NCBI GenBank assembly: GCA_965116665.1
Contig: OZ220709.1
Coordinates: 3,849,200 to 3,913,199 of the forward strand
Origin: Aldehydirespirator sp965116665
GTDB taxonomy: Bacteria > Actinomycetota > Acidimicrobiia > Acidimicrobiales > Aldehydirespiratoraceae
Direction: 5' to 3'
DNA length: 64,000 bases
The position numbers and the translations under genes are program-made. Each line of letters begins with the position of its first letter. Positions within the stretch are counted from its first letter, which is position 1. This document shows, piece by piece, positions 8,671 to 20,700 of the stretch. The notes below the pieces were generated by a model. The model did no database searches and had not been told where the DNA came from. It was given only the letters and a program-made list of their open reading frames with translations.

Positions 8671-8871
8671 CTAGACGACGAGCGCGACGGTGACCAGTGC
8701 TCCCGCGAAGACAGCCACCATCATCAACGCGACCCTCATCATCGTCTTGGTCAGGTCCGCGATCTCCTTGTGGATCACGGCGATCAACCTGGACTCGAGC
8801 ACCTGCAAGTCCTTGGTGGTGGCCAGCGTGTCGGTCGGGACGGCCGGCGAGGGCACTTCTGCGGCTGCCAT
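8671..8871 (-). CDS. small coiled-coil/TM-tail protein
   Basis: A 66-residue protein: a short flexible start, an amphipathic helix (LQVLESRLIAVIHKEIADL), then one C-terminal TM helix of about 24 residues. The layout resembles the DUF1640/CCDC90 type of tail-anchored coiled-coil protein. It is the reverse of the two small membrane proteins at 1.9-2.5 kb. Function unknown. Confidence 0.55.
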   Translation of the reverse strand: MAAAEVPSPAVPTDTLATTKDLQVLESRLIAVIHKEIADLTKTMMRVALMMVAVFAGALVTVALVV

Positions 8872-8997
8872 GGCGCCAATCCTTCCGGGCGCGGGGTGTG
8901 GTCTCCGGCAACGATAGCAAGGCGATCCTTGTCATACAACACCAATGACTCAAATATATTGTAAAATCATCGTTATCTGGTTGTCAGGTTTGGACTC

Positions 8998-10623
8998 CTA
9001 GCGGATCTGCATCCCTGTTTGGAGGGCTGCGCCGACCTGAAGGCACAGGGCGTCGGCGTGGGGCGGGGCGACGATCTGGATTGCCGCGGGGCGGCCTTCG
9101 TCCAGTGCTACCGGCATCACCAGCGCGGGCTGGCCGGTGACGTTGAACGGCAGGAACGTCCGGGCCACCTTGTCGAGCCAGAGCCGGTCACCGTCGTCGA
9201 AGAAGGTGGCCGGGTCGGGTGCCGAGGTCGGCGTGGCCGCGGTGATCAGCACGTCTACCTTGTCGAACACGCTGTCGAGGTCGCTCTGCACCAGGCTGCG
9301 GGCCCGCAGCGCCCTCAGATAGTCGGACGCGCTTGTCCGGGCTCCGGCCGCCAGCCGGCAGGCCGCGGAGGGGGTGAACTCGCCGATGCGGTCCAGGTTG
9401 CCGGCGTGATAGGCGGCGAACTCCACCACCGTGATGACCCAAGCGACGATGCCGGCCAGTTCGGCGGACCGGAACGGGACCGGCTCGACCGTGCAACCGA
9501 GTTCCTCCAGCCGAGCCAGCGCGCCGGAAAGGGCTGCGTCCACGCCCGGCGAACAGCCCTCGGCCAGCCATCCCTCGACCACACCGACGCGCAGGCCCTG
9601 GATCGACTGATCCAGCCTCCGGTAGTCCGGCACCGGTCTCCTTGAGGCGTACGGATCGGCGTCGCACCCGCCGGCAATCACTCCCAGCACCAGCCCCAAG
9701 TCCTCGACGGTTCGGGCCATGGGCCCGACATGGTCCAGAGTCCACGACACACCGAAGACGCCGTCGCGGGGCACCCGCCCGAACGTCGGCTTGATCCCGC
9801 TCACCCCGCAGTAGGAGGCCGGCACCCGGATGGACCCGCCGGTGTCGCTGCCGAGCGCCACCGGGAAGAGCCCGGCCGCCAGTCCCGCGGCCGATCCCGA
9901 CGAGCTGCCGCCCGCCCACCGGCCCGGCGCGGCGGGATTGGCCACCCCGTCGCCGGACTCGTCGCCGAAGGCGAACTCCGGGGTGGTGGTCTTGGCCACG
10001 ATCACCGCACCGGCCTCCCGGAGCCGGGCCACGACGGTGGCGTCGGCGGAGGGCACATTGCCGGCGAACAACGTCGAGCCGGCCTCAGTGGCGAGCGCGC
10101 CGGTGTTGATGATGTCCTTCACGCCGACGGGCACACCCTCCAGCGGCCCGGCGTCGCCGTCGCGCCACCGCTCGACCGAGCGGGCGGCCTGCCGCCGGGC
10201 CGCACCGTCGTCGCGGGCAACCACCGCGCCGATGGCCCCGTCGATCCGGGCGAGGCAGGCGTCGACCACCTCGACCGGGTTGAACCTCCCGGTTCGGTAG
10301 CCCTCCAGCAGGGCTGCCGCGCTCATGCCCGTCGGGTCGTCACTGAGCTGTGGAGGCCGCTCTTCCGGCGAAGGACCTAGTTCCTCCGTAGAGCCGGACG
10401 CGGCTGTGCGGACCTCAGGGGCAGAGACCCAGCGGTCCGCGGCCGCAGGACCGAGGGTGTCGGGAAACGGTTCGCTCAGGGCGCGTAGCGCTGCGAGCTT
10501 GCCGGCCAGCGTGGCCTGGGCGGCCGCGGCTGCAGCCAGAACCTCCTCGGGGATGACGGCAGTCCCGTCCGTGACCGTCCATTCGCCGACCACCGCCGAA
10601 ACGTAGCCAAACGGTTCCGGCAC
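8998..10623 (-). CDS. amidase (amidase-signature family) with N-terminal extension
   Basis: A 541-residue amidase. The Ser-cisSer-Lys triad is visible: Lys in GVPVGVKDI, then GGSSSGSAAGLAAG and GSDTGGSIRVPAS. The first about 90 residues precede the usual amidase fold and include an Ala-rich helix (VLAAAAAAQATLAGKL) like the small AtzG/GatC-type helpers, so it may be a helper-amidase fusion. Enzymes of the family hydrolyse amides, including allophanate and aryl amides; the substrate is unknown. It is about 30 nt from the PPTase gene, same strand. Confidence 0.88.
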   Translation of the reverse strand: MPEPFGYVSAVVGEWTVTDGTAVIPEEVLAAAAAAQATLAGKLAALRALSEPFPDTLGPAAADRWVSAPEVRTAASGSTEELGPSPEERPPQLSDDPTGMSAAALLEGYRTGRFNPVEVVDACLARIDGAIGAVVARDDGAARRQAARSVERWRDGDAGPLEGVPVGVKDIINTGALATEAGSTLFAGNVPSADATVVARLREAGAVIVAKTTTPEFAFGDESGDGVANPAAPGRWAGGSSSGSAAGLAAGLFPVALGSDTGGSIRVPASYCGVSGIKPTFGRVPRDGVFGVSWTLDHVGPMARTVEDLGLVLGVIAGGCDADPYASRRPVPDYRRLDQSIQGLRVGVVEGWLAEGCSPGVDAALSGALARLEELGCTVEPVPFRSAELAGIVAWVITVVEFAAYHAGNLDRIGEFTPSAACRLAAGARTSASDYLRALRARSLVQSDLDSVFDKVDVLITAATPTSAPDPATFFDDGDRLWLDKVARTFLPFNVTGQPALVMPVALDEGRPAAIQIVAPPHADALCLQVGAALQTGMQIR

Positions 10624-10654
10624 GCGCCCACCGGGCGCACGCCGCGGTGACGGC

Positions 10655-11362
10655 TCAGCCTTCCGCTTCGTGGGCGACCGCGGCTGCGAACCGGTCCGTG
10701 CCGATGCTCTCCAGCCACCAGTCGACCTCGGGGGAGTCCGCCAATCGGAACACTCCGCCTTGGGAGCCGTCGCGTATTTGGCGGGGGATGTCGAAGGCTG
10801 ACACGTCCATCGAGAGGCCCTCGCCGTGGGCCTTGCTGAGCGCTTCCTTCAAAGTCCACAGGTCAAGGAACAGATCCAGCTTGCGCCGTCCGACAGTTGC
10901 GGCCACCTCGGCCCGCTCATCAGGGCCGAGAACCGCCCCGACGAGCACATCGAGATTGCGTTGCGGGCCCCGCTCCTCGACATCGACACCGACCCGCCCC
11001 CCGGCAGCCAGCGCGATCAGGCCGTGCTGGCCGCTATGGCTGACGTTGAAGCTGACTGGCGCGGGACGACCGTTGACGGTGGCGAATGGCTTCTTGTGCT
11101 CGGAGAGCCCGAATCCCAGATCCCGGTTGCGGCAGGCCAGTTCATCGAGGAGGACCAACCGCAGCGCGGCCCGGCAGAGCGTGAAGCGGCGCCTGGGGCT
11201 GTCGGACAGGAAGCGTGCCCGCCGCTGCTGCTCGCTGTCGTCGAGCAACGCCAAGGCGGTCTCCTCGCGGCATCCGGCTGGGGACAAGTCCACATGCAGG
11301 ACTCGAACATCGCCCACCTCGCGGTGGGGACGCCACCAGGACTCAGCTTCGGTTGCGGCCAT
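10655..11362 (-). CDS. 4'-phosphopantetheinyl transferase, Sfp type
   Basis: A 235-residue Sfp-type PPTase with FNVSHSG, the Mg-binding GVDVEER and WTLKEALSKAHGEGL (W/K/E-A-x-x-K signature). It moves phosphopantetheine from CoA onto the active serine of carrier proteins. It sits beside a small ACP gene and close to the giant PKS, so the PKS ACP and the free ACP are its likely targets. Confidence 0.92.
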   Translation of the reverse strand: MAATEAESWWRPHREVGDVRVLHVDLSPAGCREETALALLDDSEQQRRARFLSDSPRRRFTLCRAALRLVLLDELACRNRDLGFGLSEHKKPFATVNGRPAPVSFNVSHSGQHGLIALAAGGRVGVDVEERGPQRNLDVLVGAVLGPDERAEVAATVGRRKLDLFLDLWTLKEALSKAHGEGLSMDVSAFDIPRQIRDGSQGGVFRLADSPEVDWWLESIGTDRFAAAVAHEAEG

Positions 11363-11417
11363 CAGGACCGGCCCAGTGAGACTGCCCGCCCCACCCGCGA
11401 TCGACTGGCCGGGAAGG

Positions 11418-11663
11418 TCAGGCAGCCCGAGCTTCGAGGTACGAGATCAGATCACTCGGCGTCAGGAGCTCGGCGAAGTCGTCGGCAGGGATGTCGACGC
11501 CGAACTCCTCGCAGACCAGCTTCCACAACGCCACCACATCCGAAGAGGTCACGTCCAGATCGGTGATGCTCACATCCAACCGCAGCGGGCGGCCTCGGGG
11601 GCGGCCCTCGATCTCGAGGTTCTCATCGAGAAGGGTCTGGATGCGTTCCGCGACAGAGGACAT
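11418..11663 (-). CDS. free-standing acyl carrier protein-like protein
   Basis: An 81-residue acidic helical protein with ACP layout: helix I (RIQTLLDENL), then LDVTSSDVVALWKLVCEEFGVDIPADD and a C-terminal DLISYLEARA. The phosphopantetheine site should be in VTSSDVV, where a D-S-L-type motif would be expected; the serine is present but the preceding Asp is replaced. The start ATG at 11663 has AAAGG about 7 nt upstream. It diverges from the PKS start and is transcribed toward the PPTase. It may serve the PKS in trans. Confidence 0.75.
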   Translation of the reverse strand: MSSVAERIQTLLDENLEIEGRPRGRPLRLDVSITDLDVTSSDVVALWKLVCEEFGVDIPADDFAELLTPSDLISYLEARAA

Positions 11664-11717
11664 GTGGGTGCCTTTCTTCAGGCTGGCAGGTAGCGGCCCA
11701 TAGTATGTTGACGGATC
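11664..11717. promoter_or_regulatory. divergent intergenic region, ACP / PKS
   Basis: Only 54 bp separate the divergent ACP and PKS start codons. On the minus strand TACTAT could be a -10 for the ACP gene. No confident -35 is visible; promoters must overlap the opposing coding ends. Confidence 0.35.
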
Positions 11718-14700
11718 ATGCGAGGCGTCAAATCTCCTGCCGCGACTGCGGCAATTGGCGCTCCGCCACAGGAGTCGATAGCCGTCATCGGCATGGCATG
11801 CCGGTTCCCTGGCAGCAATGGCATCTCCGACTTCTGGAGACAGCTGGTTGCCGGCGAGAACGCGGTGATCGAGGGCCCTCCGGGGTCTGTCATCGGCCGC
11901 GCCGGGCGGCTCTTCCCCGAATCCGGTGCTCAGCACGACGCCCTCCGCTTCGGCGCGTTCATCGAGGACTTGGACCAGTTCGACGCCGAGTTCTTCCGCA
12001 TCTCGCCGATCGAGGCCCAGATGCTCGATCCCCAGCAGCGCATGATGCTGGAGACCACTTGGCACGCCCTCGAGGATGCCGCCATCGATCCCGAGAGCTT
12101 GAGGGGCAGCCGCACTGGGGTCTATGTGGGTATCAGCAACAACGACTACCGGGACATGGTCCTCGACCTGCCCGAGACCGCTGAGTCCACTGCCGGCTTC
12201 TACGCGGTCACAGGAACCGCGCTCAACACCGCGATCGGCCGCGTCTCGTTCGCGCTCGGTCTGCAAGGGCCGTCGATGGCGATCGACACTGCCTGCTCAT
12301 CTTCCCTGGTAGCGATCCACCAGGCAGTCGGGGGTCTGCAGCGCCAAGAGGCCGACCTGGCTCTGGCCGGCGGCGTGCACGTGTTCCTGATCGGGCGCCC
12401 GCTCGAGCTGCGGGCCAATGCCGGCATGCTGTCACCCACAGGGCAGTGCTGGACCTTCGATGCAGCCGCCGACGGCTTCGCCTGCGGCGAGGGCTGCGGC
12501 CTGGTGGTCCTCAAGCGCCTCAGCGAGGCGGAGGCCGACGGTGATCGCATCTGGGCGGTGATCCGGGGCTCGTCGGTCAACCAGGACGGCGCCAGCCAGG
12601 GTCTCACGGTCCCCAGCGGCCCCGCCCAGGAGCGGGCCATGGAGGAAGCCCTCGCCCGAGCCGGCGTGTCCCCCGCCGAGACGGACTATCTGGAGTCCCA
12701 CGGCACCGGGACCATCGTCGGCGACCCGATCGAGCTGAACGCAGCCGCCTCGGTCTATGGACGGGAGCGCAGCGAGGAGGCCCCGCTGCTGATCGGCTCG
12801 GTCAAGACCAACATCGGGCACTTGGGACCGGCCGCGGGAGCGGCCGGGTTGATCAAGACCGTGCTGGCCATGCGCAGCGGCGTGATCCCGCGCCATCTGA
12901 ACTTCAGCAATCCCACCCCGAGCGTCGACTGGGACCGCCTGCCGCTGCGGGTGACCGACACCATGACGGACTGGCCGCTCCATCCCGGCCGGCCTCCGGT
13001 GGCCGGCATCAACTCCTTCGGCTGGTCCGGAACCAACGCCCATGTGGTCGTCGGGGGTTACGGGACGCCGGACACGGCGGACACCAACGGCGCCCCCGCG
13101 AGGATCTCGGCCCCCTCGGGCGCGGCCGTGCCCGTGACACCGGCACTCCAGCCCGGCGAGCGATCCGGAGTTCGGCGAACCCGCTTCCTGCCCCTGTCGG
13201 GCAAGTCCCGCCAGGCTCTGCGGGACTCGGCCTCGCAGTACCTGTCCTGGCTCGACGAGCACGCCGGGGAGCTGTCGCTCGAATCCGGTGCTGCCGGCCC
13301 GACCCTGTCCGACGCGGCCTGGACAGCCGCGGTCGGCCGGAGCCACTTCACCCACCGGGCCGGGATCGTGTTCAACGACGTCGCCCAGCTGCGACACGGG
13401 CTGGAGGGTCTGGCCGCGGCAAAGGACACCGACGGCAGCCCGGCCCGGTCCGCGGCGACGAGGGTGGCCTTCGTCTTCACGGGCCAGGCCAGCCAATGGC
13501 CCGGCATGGGCGAGGCCCTCTACGAGACCGAGCCCGCGTTCCGCGCCGTCCTCGACCGCTGCGACCGGGTGCTGTCCACCGAGCGGGAGGTCGCACTGAC
13601 CGATGTGATGTTCGGGCGGGACGGAACCGACGGCCTGCTGGACGATCCGTCCTGGACCCAGCCCGCCATCTACGCGCTGGAATGCGCTCTGGTGGCCCTC
13701 TGGGAGAGCGTGGGCGTCCGGCCGAGCGTCGTTCTGGGCCACAGCCTCGGGGAGATCGCGGCGGCGCAGGCAGCCGGGGTCTTCACCGTCGAGGAGGGAC
13801 TGCGGTATGCCGCCGCCCGTGGGACGCTGATGGGTACCACCCGCCGTGACGGGGCCATGGCCGCGGTGTTCGCCCCGGCGGACCGTGTCGCGGCGGCCGT
13901 GGCGGAGCACAACGATGCGTCCACCGACACCGATCTCAGCATGGCCGCCGACAACGGCCTGCAGCAGGTGGTGAGCGGACCGGCCGGGAGCCTCGAAGCG
14001 CTCCTGGAGCGGTTCGAGTCCTCCGATGTCAAGGTGGTGCGGCTGAGGCGGAGCCCGGCCTATCACAGCGCCCTGATCGATCCCGCCCTCGACGACCTGG
14101 AAGCGGCCTTCAACCGGGCCGTGCCCGATCCTCGCCCGCCCTCGGTGCCCCTGGTCAACAACCTGAGTGGCCGGGTGCTCGACGGGGACCAGCCCATGGA
14201 CGCCGTCTACTGGCGCCGGCAGGCCCGGGAGCCGGTGGCCTTCCGCCGCGGCGTGGAGACGCTGGCGGAGATGGGGGTCGACGCGGTGGCGGAGGTCGGC
14301 CCCCACGCGGTGCTCGGACCGCTGGTGTCGATGATCTGGCCCGGGTCGGCCCCGGGCGGCCCACCCGCAGTCCTTCAGAGCCTGGAGCGTCCATCGAGCC
14401 GGGCCGAAGCCCCGGCCGCCGACACGAGCGGAGGGTTCGTGTCGGCATTGGCGGCCGCCTACGAGGCCGGCCTGGACCTCGAGTTCGCCGGCTTGTTCAG
14501 CGGGGAGGCCCGCCGCCGGGTCTCCGTGCCGGGCTACCCGTTCCAGCGCGTCCATCACTGGATCCCGCCGTCGAGACGCCGCCGCCTGACCGCCGGCCAC
14601 CCGCTGCTCGGGGATCGCCGCGAGTCGCCGCGAGGCGAGGTCACCTTCGAGTCCGAGATCTCCTCCGACGACCCGGCCTGGGTTCGCGACCACCTGGTCT

Positions 14701-17700
14701 ACGGGCGCGTCGTCGTGGCCGGCGGGCTGTACGGCGCCATGGCGGTGTCGGCCGGCCTGGTCGAGCAGAACAGCCCGGCTGTGGTGGAGGACATGCAGCT
14801 GCACAACGCCCTGATGTTCGACGACGCCGACCCGGACAACGGGACCGACGGCGCGGAGGTCCGCAGGGTGCAGCTCGTTCTCGACGGCGCCTCCGACGGG
14901 CCGGAGCGCCGCTTGGAGATCTACAGCAGGAACGAGACCGACCAGGGCTGGACGCTTCACGCCGCGGGTCGGCTCGGCACCGGGGCAGTCGACCCCGCAG
15001 AACTCGCCCCGGTCGACCTGGACGGGCTCAGGTCCGGCCTGGAACCGCAGGACCCCGCGGCGTTCTACCGGATGCGGTCGGCCAAGGAGATCTATCTCGG
15101 CCCGTCGTACCACACCCTCCGATCGGTCTGGGCCGCGCCGGGCGAGGCCGTGAGCGAGCTTGTGCTCCAGGAATCGCTGAACGCGACGGGCATGGAGATG
15201 CACCCGCTGCTGCTGGACGGCTGCTTCCAGGTCCTGTCGCTGGCCCGCCATCTCACCGGGACCGAGCACGGCGCGGTGTACATGCCCTTCGGGTGGGAGC
15301 GACTGTGGGTGGCCGGTCCCCTGACCGGGCGGATGGTCTGCCATGCCGTCATGCGGGAACTGGCCTCGCCAGCCGATCCGGCGTTGCCGCCGGAGGTCGT
15401 GACCGGAGACGTCCGCTTCTACTCCGACGACGGCACCCCGCTCGGCGCGCTGATCGGCTTCACCGTCAAGCGAGCCACCCGGTCGGCGCTCCTGTCCGCC
15501 CGGGAGGGCCTGCGCGACCTGCTGTACGAGGTCCAGTGGCGGGAGCAGCCCTCTGCGGGGGTCGGCCGTGCCGCCGGCTCCCTGGCCGCCCCCGCCGCGA
15601 TCGTGGGCACGGCGAGGCAGTTGGCCGACCATCTGGCCGACGAGGGTGTCGGCACGGCCGCCCGGGCTGCGCTGCTGGAAGGACTGGAGAGGCTGTCGCA
15701 GCAGTACGCCGTGTCAGCGCTCGACCGGCTGGGATGGGAACGGGTCGCGGGGGCAGAGGCGTCGCCCGAGGAGCTTCGCCTGAAGTTGGCGGTCGTCGAC
15801 GACCAGCGGCGCCTGTTCGACCGGCTTCTGGAGATGCTGGCCGGGGCGGGGCTGTTGGATCCGCTCCCGAACGGGTCGGTGGCTGATCCCGAGGCTCTCG
15901 CGGCGCGGCTGGCTCGCGAGCATCCCTCCGGGGTCCACGAGATCGGCCTTCTCTGCCGGTGCGGCGCCGCCCTGGCGGACGTGCTGCAGGGCCGGGTTGA
16001 TCCACTGTCGCTGCTGTTCGGCACCGAGGAGCCGAGGGCAGTCGATCTGTACTACCTGGAAGCTCCGGCCTCGCGGGCCGCCAACCGGATGCTGGGCGAG
16101 GCGGTGGCGGCCGCCGTGTCGGGACTGCCCGAGGGCGGGCGACTCCGGGTTCTGGAGATCGGCGCAGGCACCGCGTCGACAACCGCGGCGGTCCTGCCGG
16201 CTCTGCCCCCGCAGGGGTTCGACTACACCTTCACCGACATCTCGGCCGGCTTCTTCATCCAGGCCGAGCCCCGGCTGGCCGACTCGAGCGCACCGATCGA
16301 GTACAAGTCCCTGGACATCGAGAGGGACCCCGCGAGCCAGGGCTTCAACCTCCACGGCTACGACCTGGTGATCGCGGCCAATGTGCTGCACGCCACCCGG
16401 GACCTGTCCTCCACGCTCGCCCACTGCCGCGACCTCCTGGCCCCGTCCGGTCAGTTGATCGCCCTCGAAGTGCTGAAGCCGCGGGCCTGGCAGGACCTGA
16501 CCTTCGGTCTTCTCGACGGCTGGTGGCGGTTCGACGACGCCTACCGATCCGATCACGCCCTGGCGGCTCCGGCCGTCTGGCGCCGGGCGTTGGCCGACGC
16601 CGGCTTCTCCGAAGTCGAGTTCCTCGGGTCGTCCGCCCCCGACACCGAGGACTCCCTGGGCTCCAGCGTCATCCTCGCCCGCGGCCCGGATGCACCCGTA
16701 ATGCCCGATGGCGTCTGGGTGCTGACCACCGACGACGGAGGCACCGCCGCCGCGCTGGCGGCGGAGCTCGCCGCCCGGGCTCAGACGGTTGTGCTGGCCG
16801 GCGCCGAGGCGGGCCCCGCCCTGGCCGATCTCGCGTCCGGTGTCACCGCCTCCACCATCGACCTGGAGCGGCGAGAGTCCTGGCGGGACCTGTTCGAGAG
16901 CCTCCCCGCGGAGGTGCCCCTCAGGGGAGTGGTGCACCTCATGGCGCTGGACGGCCACGGCGCGGAGGCGGGCGTCGAGGAGATGGCCACCGATGTCACC
17001 CGGGTCGGGGCCAGCGCCCTGGCCCTCGTGCAGGGCATGATCGACGCCGGCGCCGCGCCGACCGGGGGCGCCTGGTTCGTCACCCGCGGCGCCCAGGTCC
17101 TGGAGCAGGACCTGGTCACCAGGACGTCGGGCGAGCTCGCCGGGGCGACCCTATGGGGGTTCGGGAAGGTGATGGCCCTCGAGGAGGCCCACCTCAGGCC
17201 GAGGATGCTGGACCTCGATCCCGGCCCCGGCCAGGTGTCGGTGGCGGAACTCGTCGATGAGATCCTGTTCTGCGATCCCGACACCCACGTCGCCTACCGG
17301 GGTGGTTCGCGCCACGCGGCTCGCCTGGTTCGCAGCGCGGTGGCCGGCGCGCGGCTCACCCTGCCGGAGGACCCCGAGTGGGTCATCGGTCCCGAGGACC
17401 CCGAAGCGGGCCTGGAGACGCTCCGGACCAAGCCGCACCCCGGCCGCACCCTCGAACCCGGCGAGGTCCGGGTGGCGGTGGATGCCGTGGGGCTCAACTT
17501 CGCGGACGTGCTCCGCAGCATCGGCGCGGTCCCCTACGACCGGGAGATCGGCCTCGAGATGTGCGGCCGGGTCGTTGAGGCCGTCCCCGACGTCGAGGGC
17601 CTCTCGGTCGGCGATCCGGTCGTGGGAATGGGGTTCGGCGGGTTCACCCCGGAGACGGTCACCCAGGCGTGCATGGTGGCCCCGGCCCCCGGCGGGCTTG

Positions 17701-20700
17701 CCGCGCCCGCCCTGGCCACCGTGCCCGTCTGCTTCGTCACCGCCGAGCTCGCGTTCGAGCTGGCCGGCCTCGAGGCCGGCCAGCGGGTGCTCGTCCACGC
17801 CGGGGCCGGCGGGGTCGGCCTGGCCGCCGTCCAGCTGGCCCGCGCCGCCGGCGCCGAAGTCTTCGCCACCGCCAGTGCCGGCAAGCGGGCCTACCTCCGC
17901 TCCATCGGCGTGGATCACGTCTACGACAGCCGCTCCACCGCCTTCGGCGACGACATCCTGGACGCCACGGGGGGCGAGGGCGTCGATGTGGTGCTGAACA
18001 GCCTCACCGGGGAGGACTTCATCGAAGCGAGCCTGTCGTGCCTGGCCTCCGGCGGTTGCTTCGTCGAGTTGGGCAAGCGCGGCATCTGGAGCAGCGAGGA
18101 GATGTCGGCGTCGCGTCCCGACGTCGCGTACTCCATCCTGGACGTCGACTCGCTGAAGAGGACCGACCCGGCGGTGCCCGGCGCCTCCCTCTCCAGGGTC
18201 GTGGCCCGCCTGGCGGCAACAGAGCTGGCTCCGCTGCCTCACACCGTCTGGCCCCTCGCCGAGATCCGGTCGGCGATGGAGGTGATGAGGGCCGCCCGTC
18301 ACATAGGCAAGAACGTTCTCAGGATGCCGCCCCTCGCCCGGGACGGCCTCCGGCCGGACCGGACATACCTCGTGACCGGGGGAATGGGCGGGATCGGCTG
18401 CGAGGTCGCCCGCTGGCTGGCGGACAACGGAGCCGGCACCGTCGTCCTCAATGGCCGGCGGGCCCCCGATCCCGAGGCCGAGGAAATGATCCGCCAGCTG
18501 CGAGAAGGCGGCGTCGACGTTCGCGTCGAGGTGGCCGACGTGACGGACCCCGCCGCGGTCGAAGGGATGCTGGCGCGCGTCGATGAGACCCTGCCGCCCC
18601 TCGGCGGCGTGTTCCACAGCGTCGGCGTCCTCTCCGACGGGGTGATCGAGAACCAGACGTGGGACCGGTTCGAGCTGGTGCTGTGGCCCAAGGTGCTGGG
18701 AGCGTGGCAGCTCCACCTGGCCACCAGGACCAGAGACCTGGACATGTTCGTCCTGTTCTCCAGCGTCGTGGGCGTCGTGGGCAATTCAGGGCAGGCCAAC
18801 CACGCCGCGGCCAACGCCTTCCTGGACCAGCTGGCCGCCCACCGGCGCTCTTTGGGCCTTCCCGGCCAGGCCATCGCCTGGGGGGCGTGGTCGGGTGTCG
18901 GGGAGGCGGAGGAGCAGAGGGCGAGAGTCGAGAAGCGGCTGGCCTACACCGGCTCCGGATGGATCACGCCCCAGCAGGGCATCAAGGCGCTCGACTGGCT
19001 CGTGAGGCACGACGTGACGGCCTCCGCGGTCACGTCGGTCGACTGGTCCGTCGCCGCATCCGAGCTGGAGACGCCGCCCCCCTTCCTCGAAGAGGTTCTC
19101 GCCACGCATGAGGAACGGGACCTGCCAGTGCCGCAATCGGCTCCCGCCTCCAGCCTGTTGGCCGAGTTGCGGGAGGCCCCTGCGGCGGAGCGGCAGAATC
19201 TGCTGGCCTCCTTCATACAGCAGGAACTGAAGGCGGTGATGCGGCTGGCATCGCCGCCGTCTCCCACGACCAGCTTTTTCGATCTGGGAATGGACTCGCT
19301 GATGGCCGTGGAGCTGAGGAACCGGATCAACCGCGCCTTCGCCGGTGAGCAAACAGCCTCCAACACCGTCGTGTTCGACTATCCCACGGCGGCGGGTCTC
19401 GCCGGTTACCTGTCGAAGGAGTTCGGCGCGCTGACCGGTTCGACCCCCACCGTCGAGCGAAGCCCCAGGCCCAGTCGCCCGCGGACCGGCCAGCAGAACG
19501 AGGAGATCGCCATCGTCGGAATGGCCTGCCGGTTCCCGGGCGCCCCCGACATCGACGCCTTCTGGACCCAGCTGGCGGAAGGCCGGAGCGGAGTCACCGA
19601 AGCGCGCCAGGACCCGGGATCCTGGGAGGGTGTCGTCGGAGACCCGGATGAGGCCGACTCGCTGTTCCGCCGGGGCGCCTTCATCGAGGGAATCGACCGG
19701 TTCGATTCGGGGTTCTTCCGCATCCTGCCGATCGAGGCACGCGCGATGGACCCCCAGCAGAGGATGCTGCTGGAGACCAGCTGGCACGCCCTCGAGGATG
19801 CGGGCATCGATCCCGACGGGTTGAGAGGCAGCCGCACCGGCGTCTACGTGGGAGTCGGCGTCAGCGAGTACCGCGACCTGCTGGCGTCCCGGGGCCAGTA
19901 CTACAGCTACGCGGGCACCAACGAGGCCGTGACCGTGAGCAGGGTCGCCTTCGCCCTGGGCCTCGAGGGGCCGGCGCTGTCGTTGGACATGGCCTGCGCG
20001 TCGGCGCTGGCCGCGGTGCACCAGGCGGTTGCGGGCCTGCAGCGCGACGAGGTGGATCTCGCCCTCTCCGGCGGGGTCAACGCCATCCTGTCCCCCAGAG
20101 TCTCGGAGTTCCTCAAAGACATGGGGATGCTGTCCTCCCGCGGCCGGTGCAGCGCGTTCGATGAGGCCGCGGACGGCTTCGTCCGCGGCGAGGGATGCGG
20201 CATTCTGGTCCTCAAGCGGCTGAGCGACGCCGAGGCCGACGGCGACCGGATCTGGGGGGTGGTCCTCGGCTCGGCGGTGAACCAGAACGGGGAGAGTGCG
20301 AGCCTGATGGCTCCCAACGGCCCTGCTCAGGAGCGGGTGATGGAGGAGGCCCTGGCTCGGGCCGGTGTCGCTCCCGCCGACGTCGAATATCTGGAGGCCC
20401 ACGGCGTGGGCAGCGAGTTCGGCGACCCCATCGAGATCAACGCGGTGGCCTCGGTCTACGGGCATGAACGCGATGCCGGGCGGCCGTTGCTCGTGGGCTC
20501 GGTCAAGACGAACATCGGACATCTGGAGTGGGCGTCGGGGGCGGCCAGCGTGATCAAGACGGTGTTGGCGATGCGCCGTGGAGTGATTCCCCGGAATCTC
20601 CACTTCAGAGTCCCGAATCCGCTGCTGGACTGGGACCGCCTGCCCGTCCGGGTCGCGGCGGCCGCCACCGACTGGCCTTCCAGCACGGAGAGGCCGCCAC

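Noticed and set aside
12432..15632. Open frame of over 1,000 codons antisense to the PKS
   Set aside because: High-GC shadow of the PKS; composition is Gly/Arg/His/Gln-rich with no domain.
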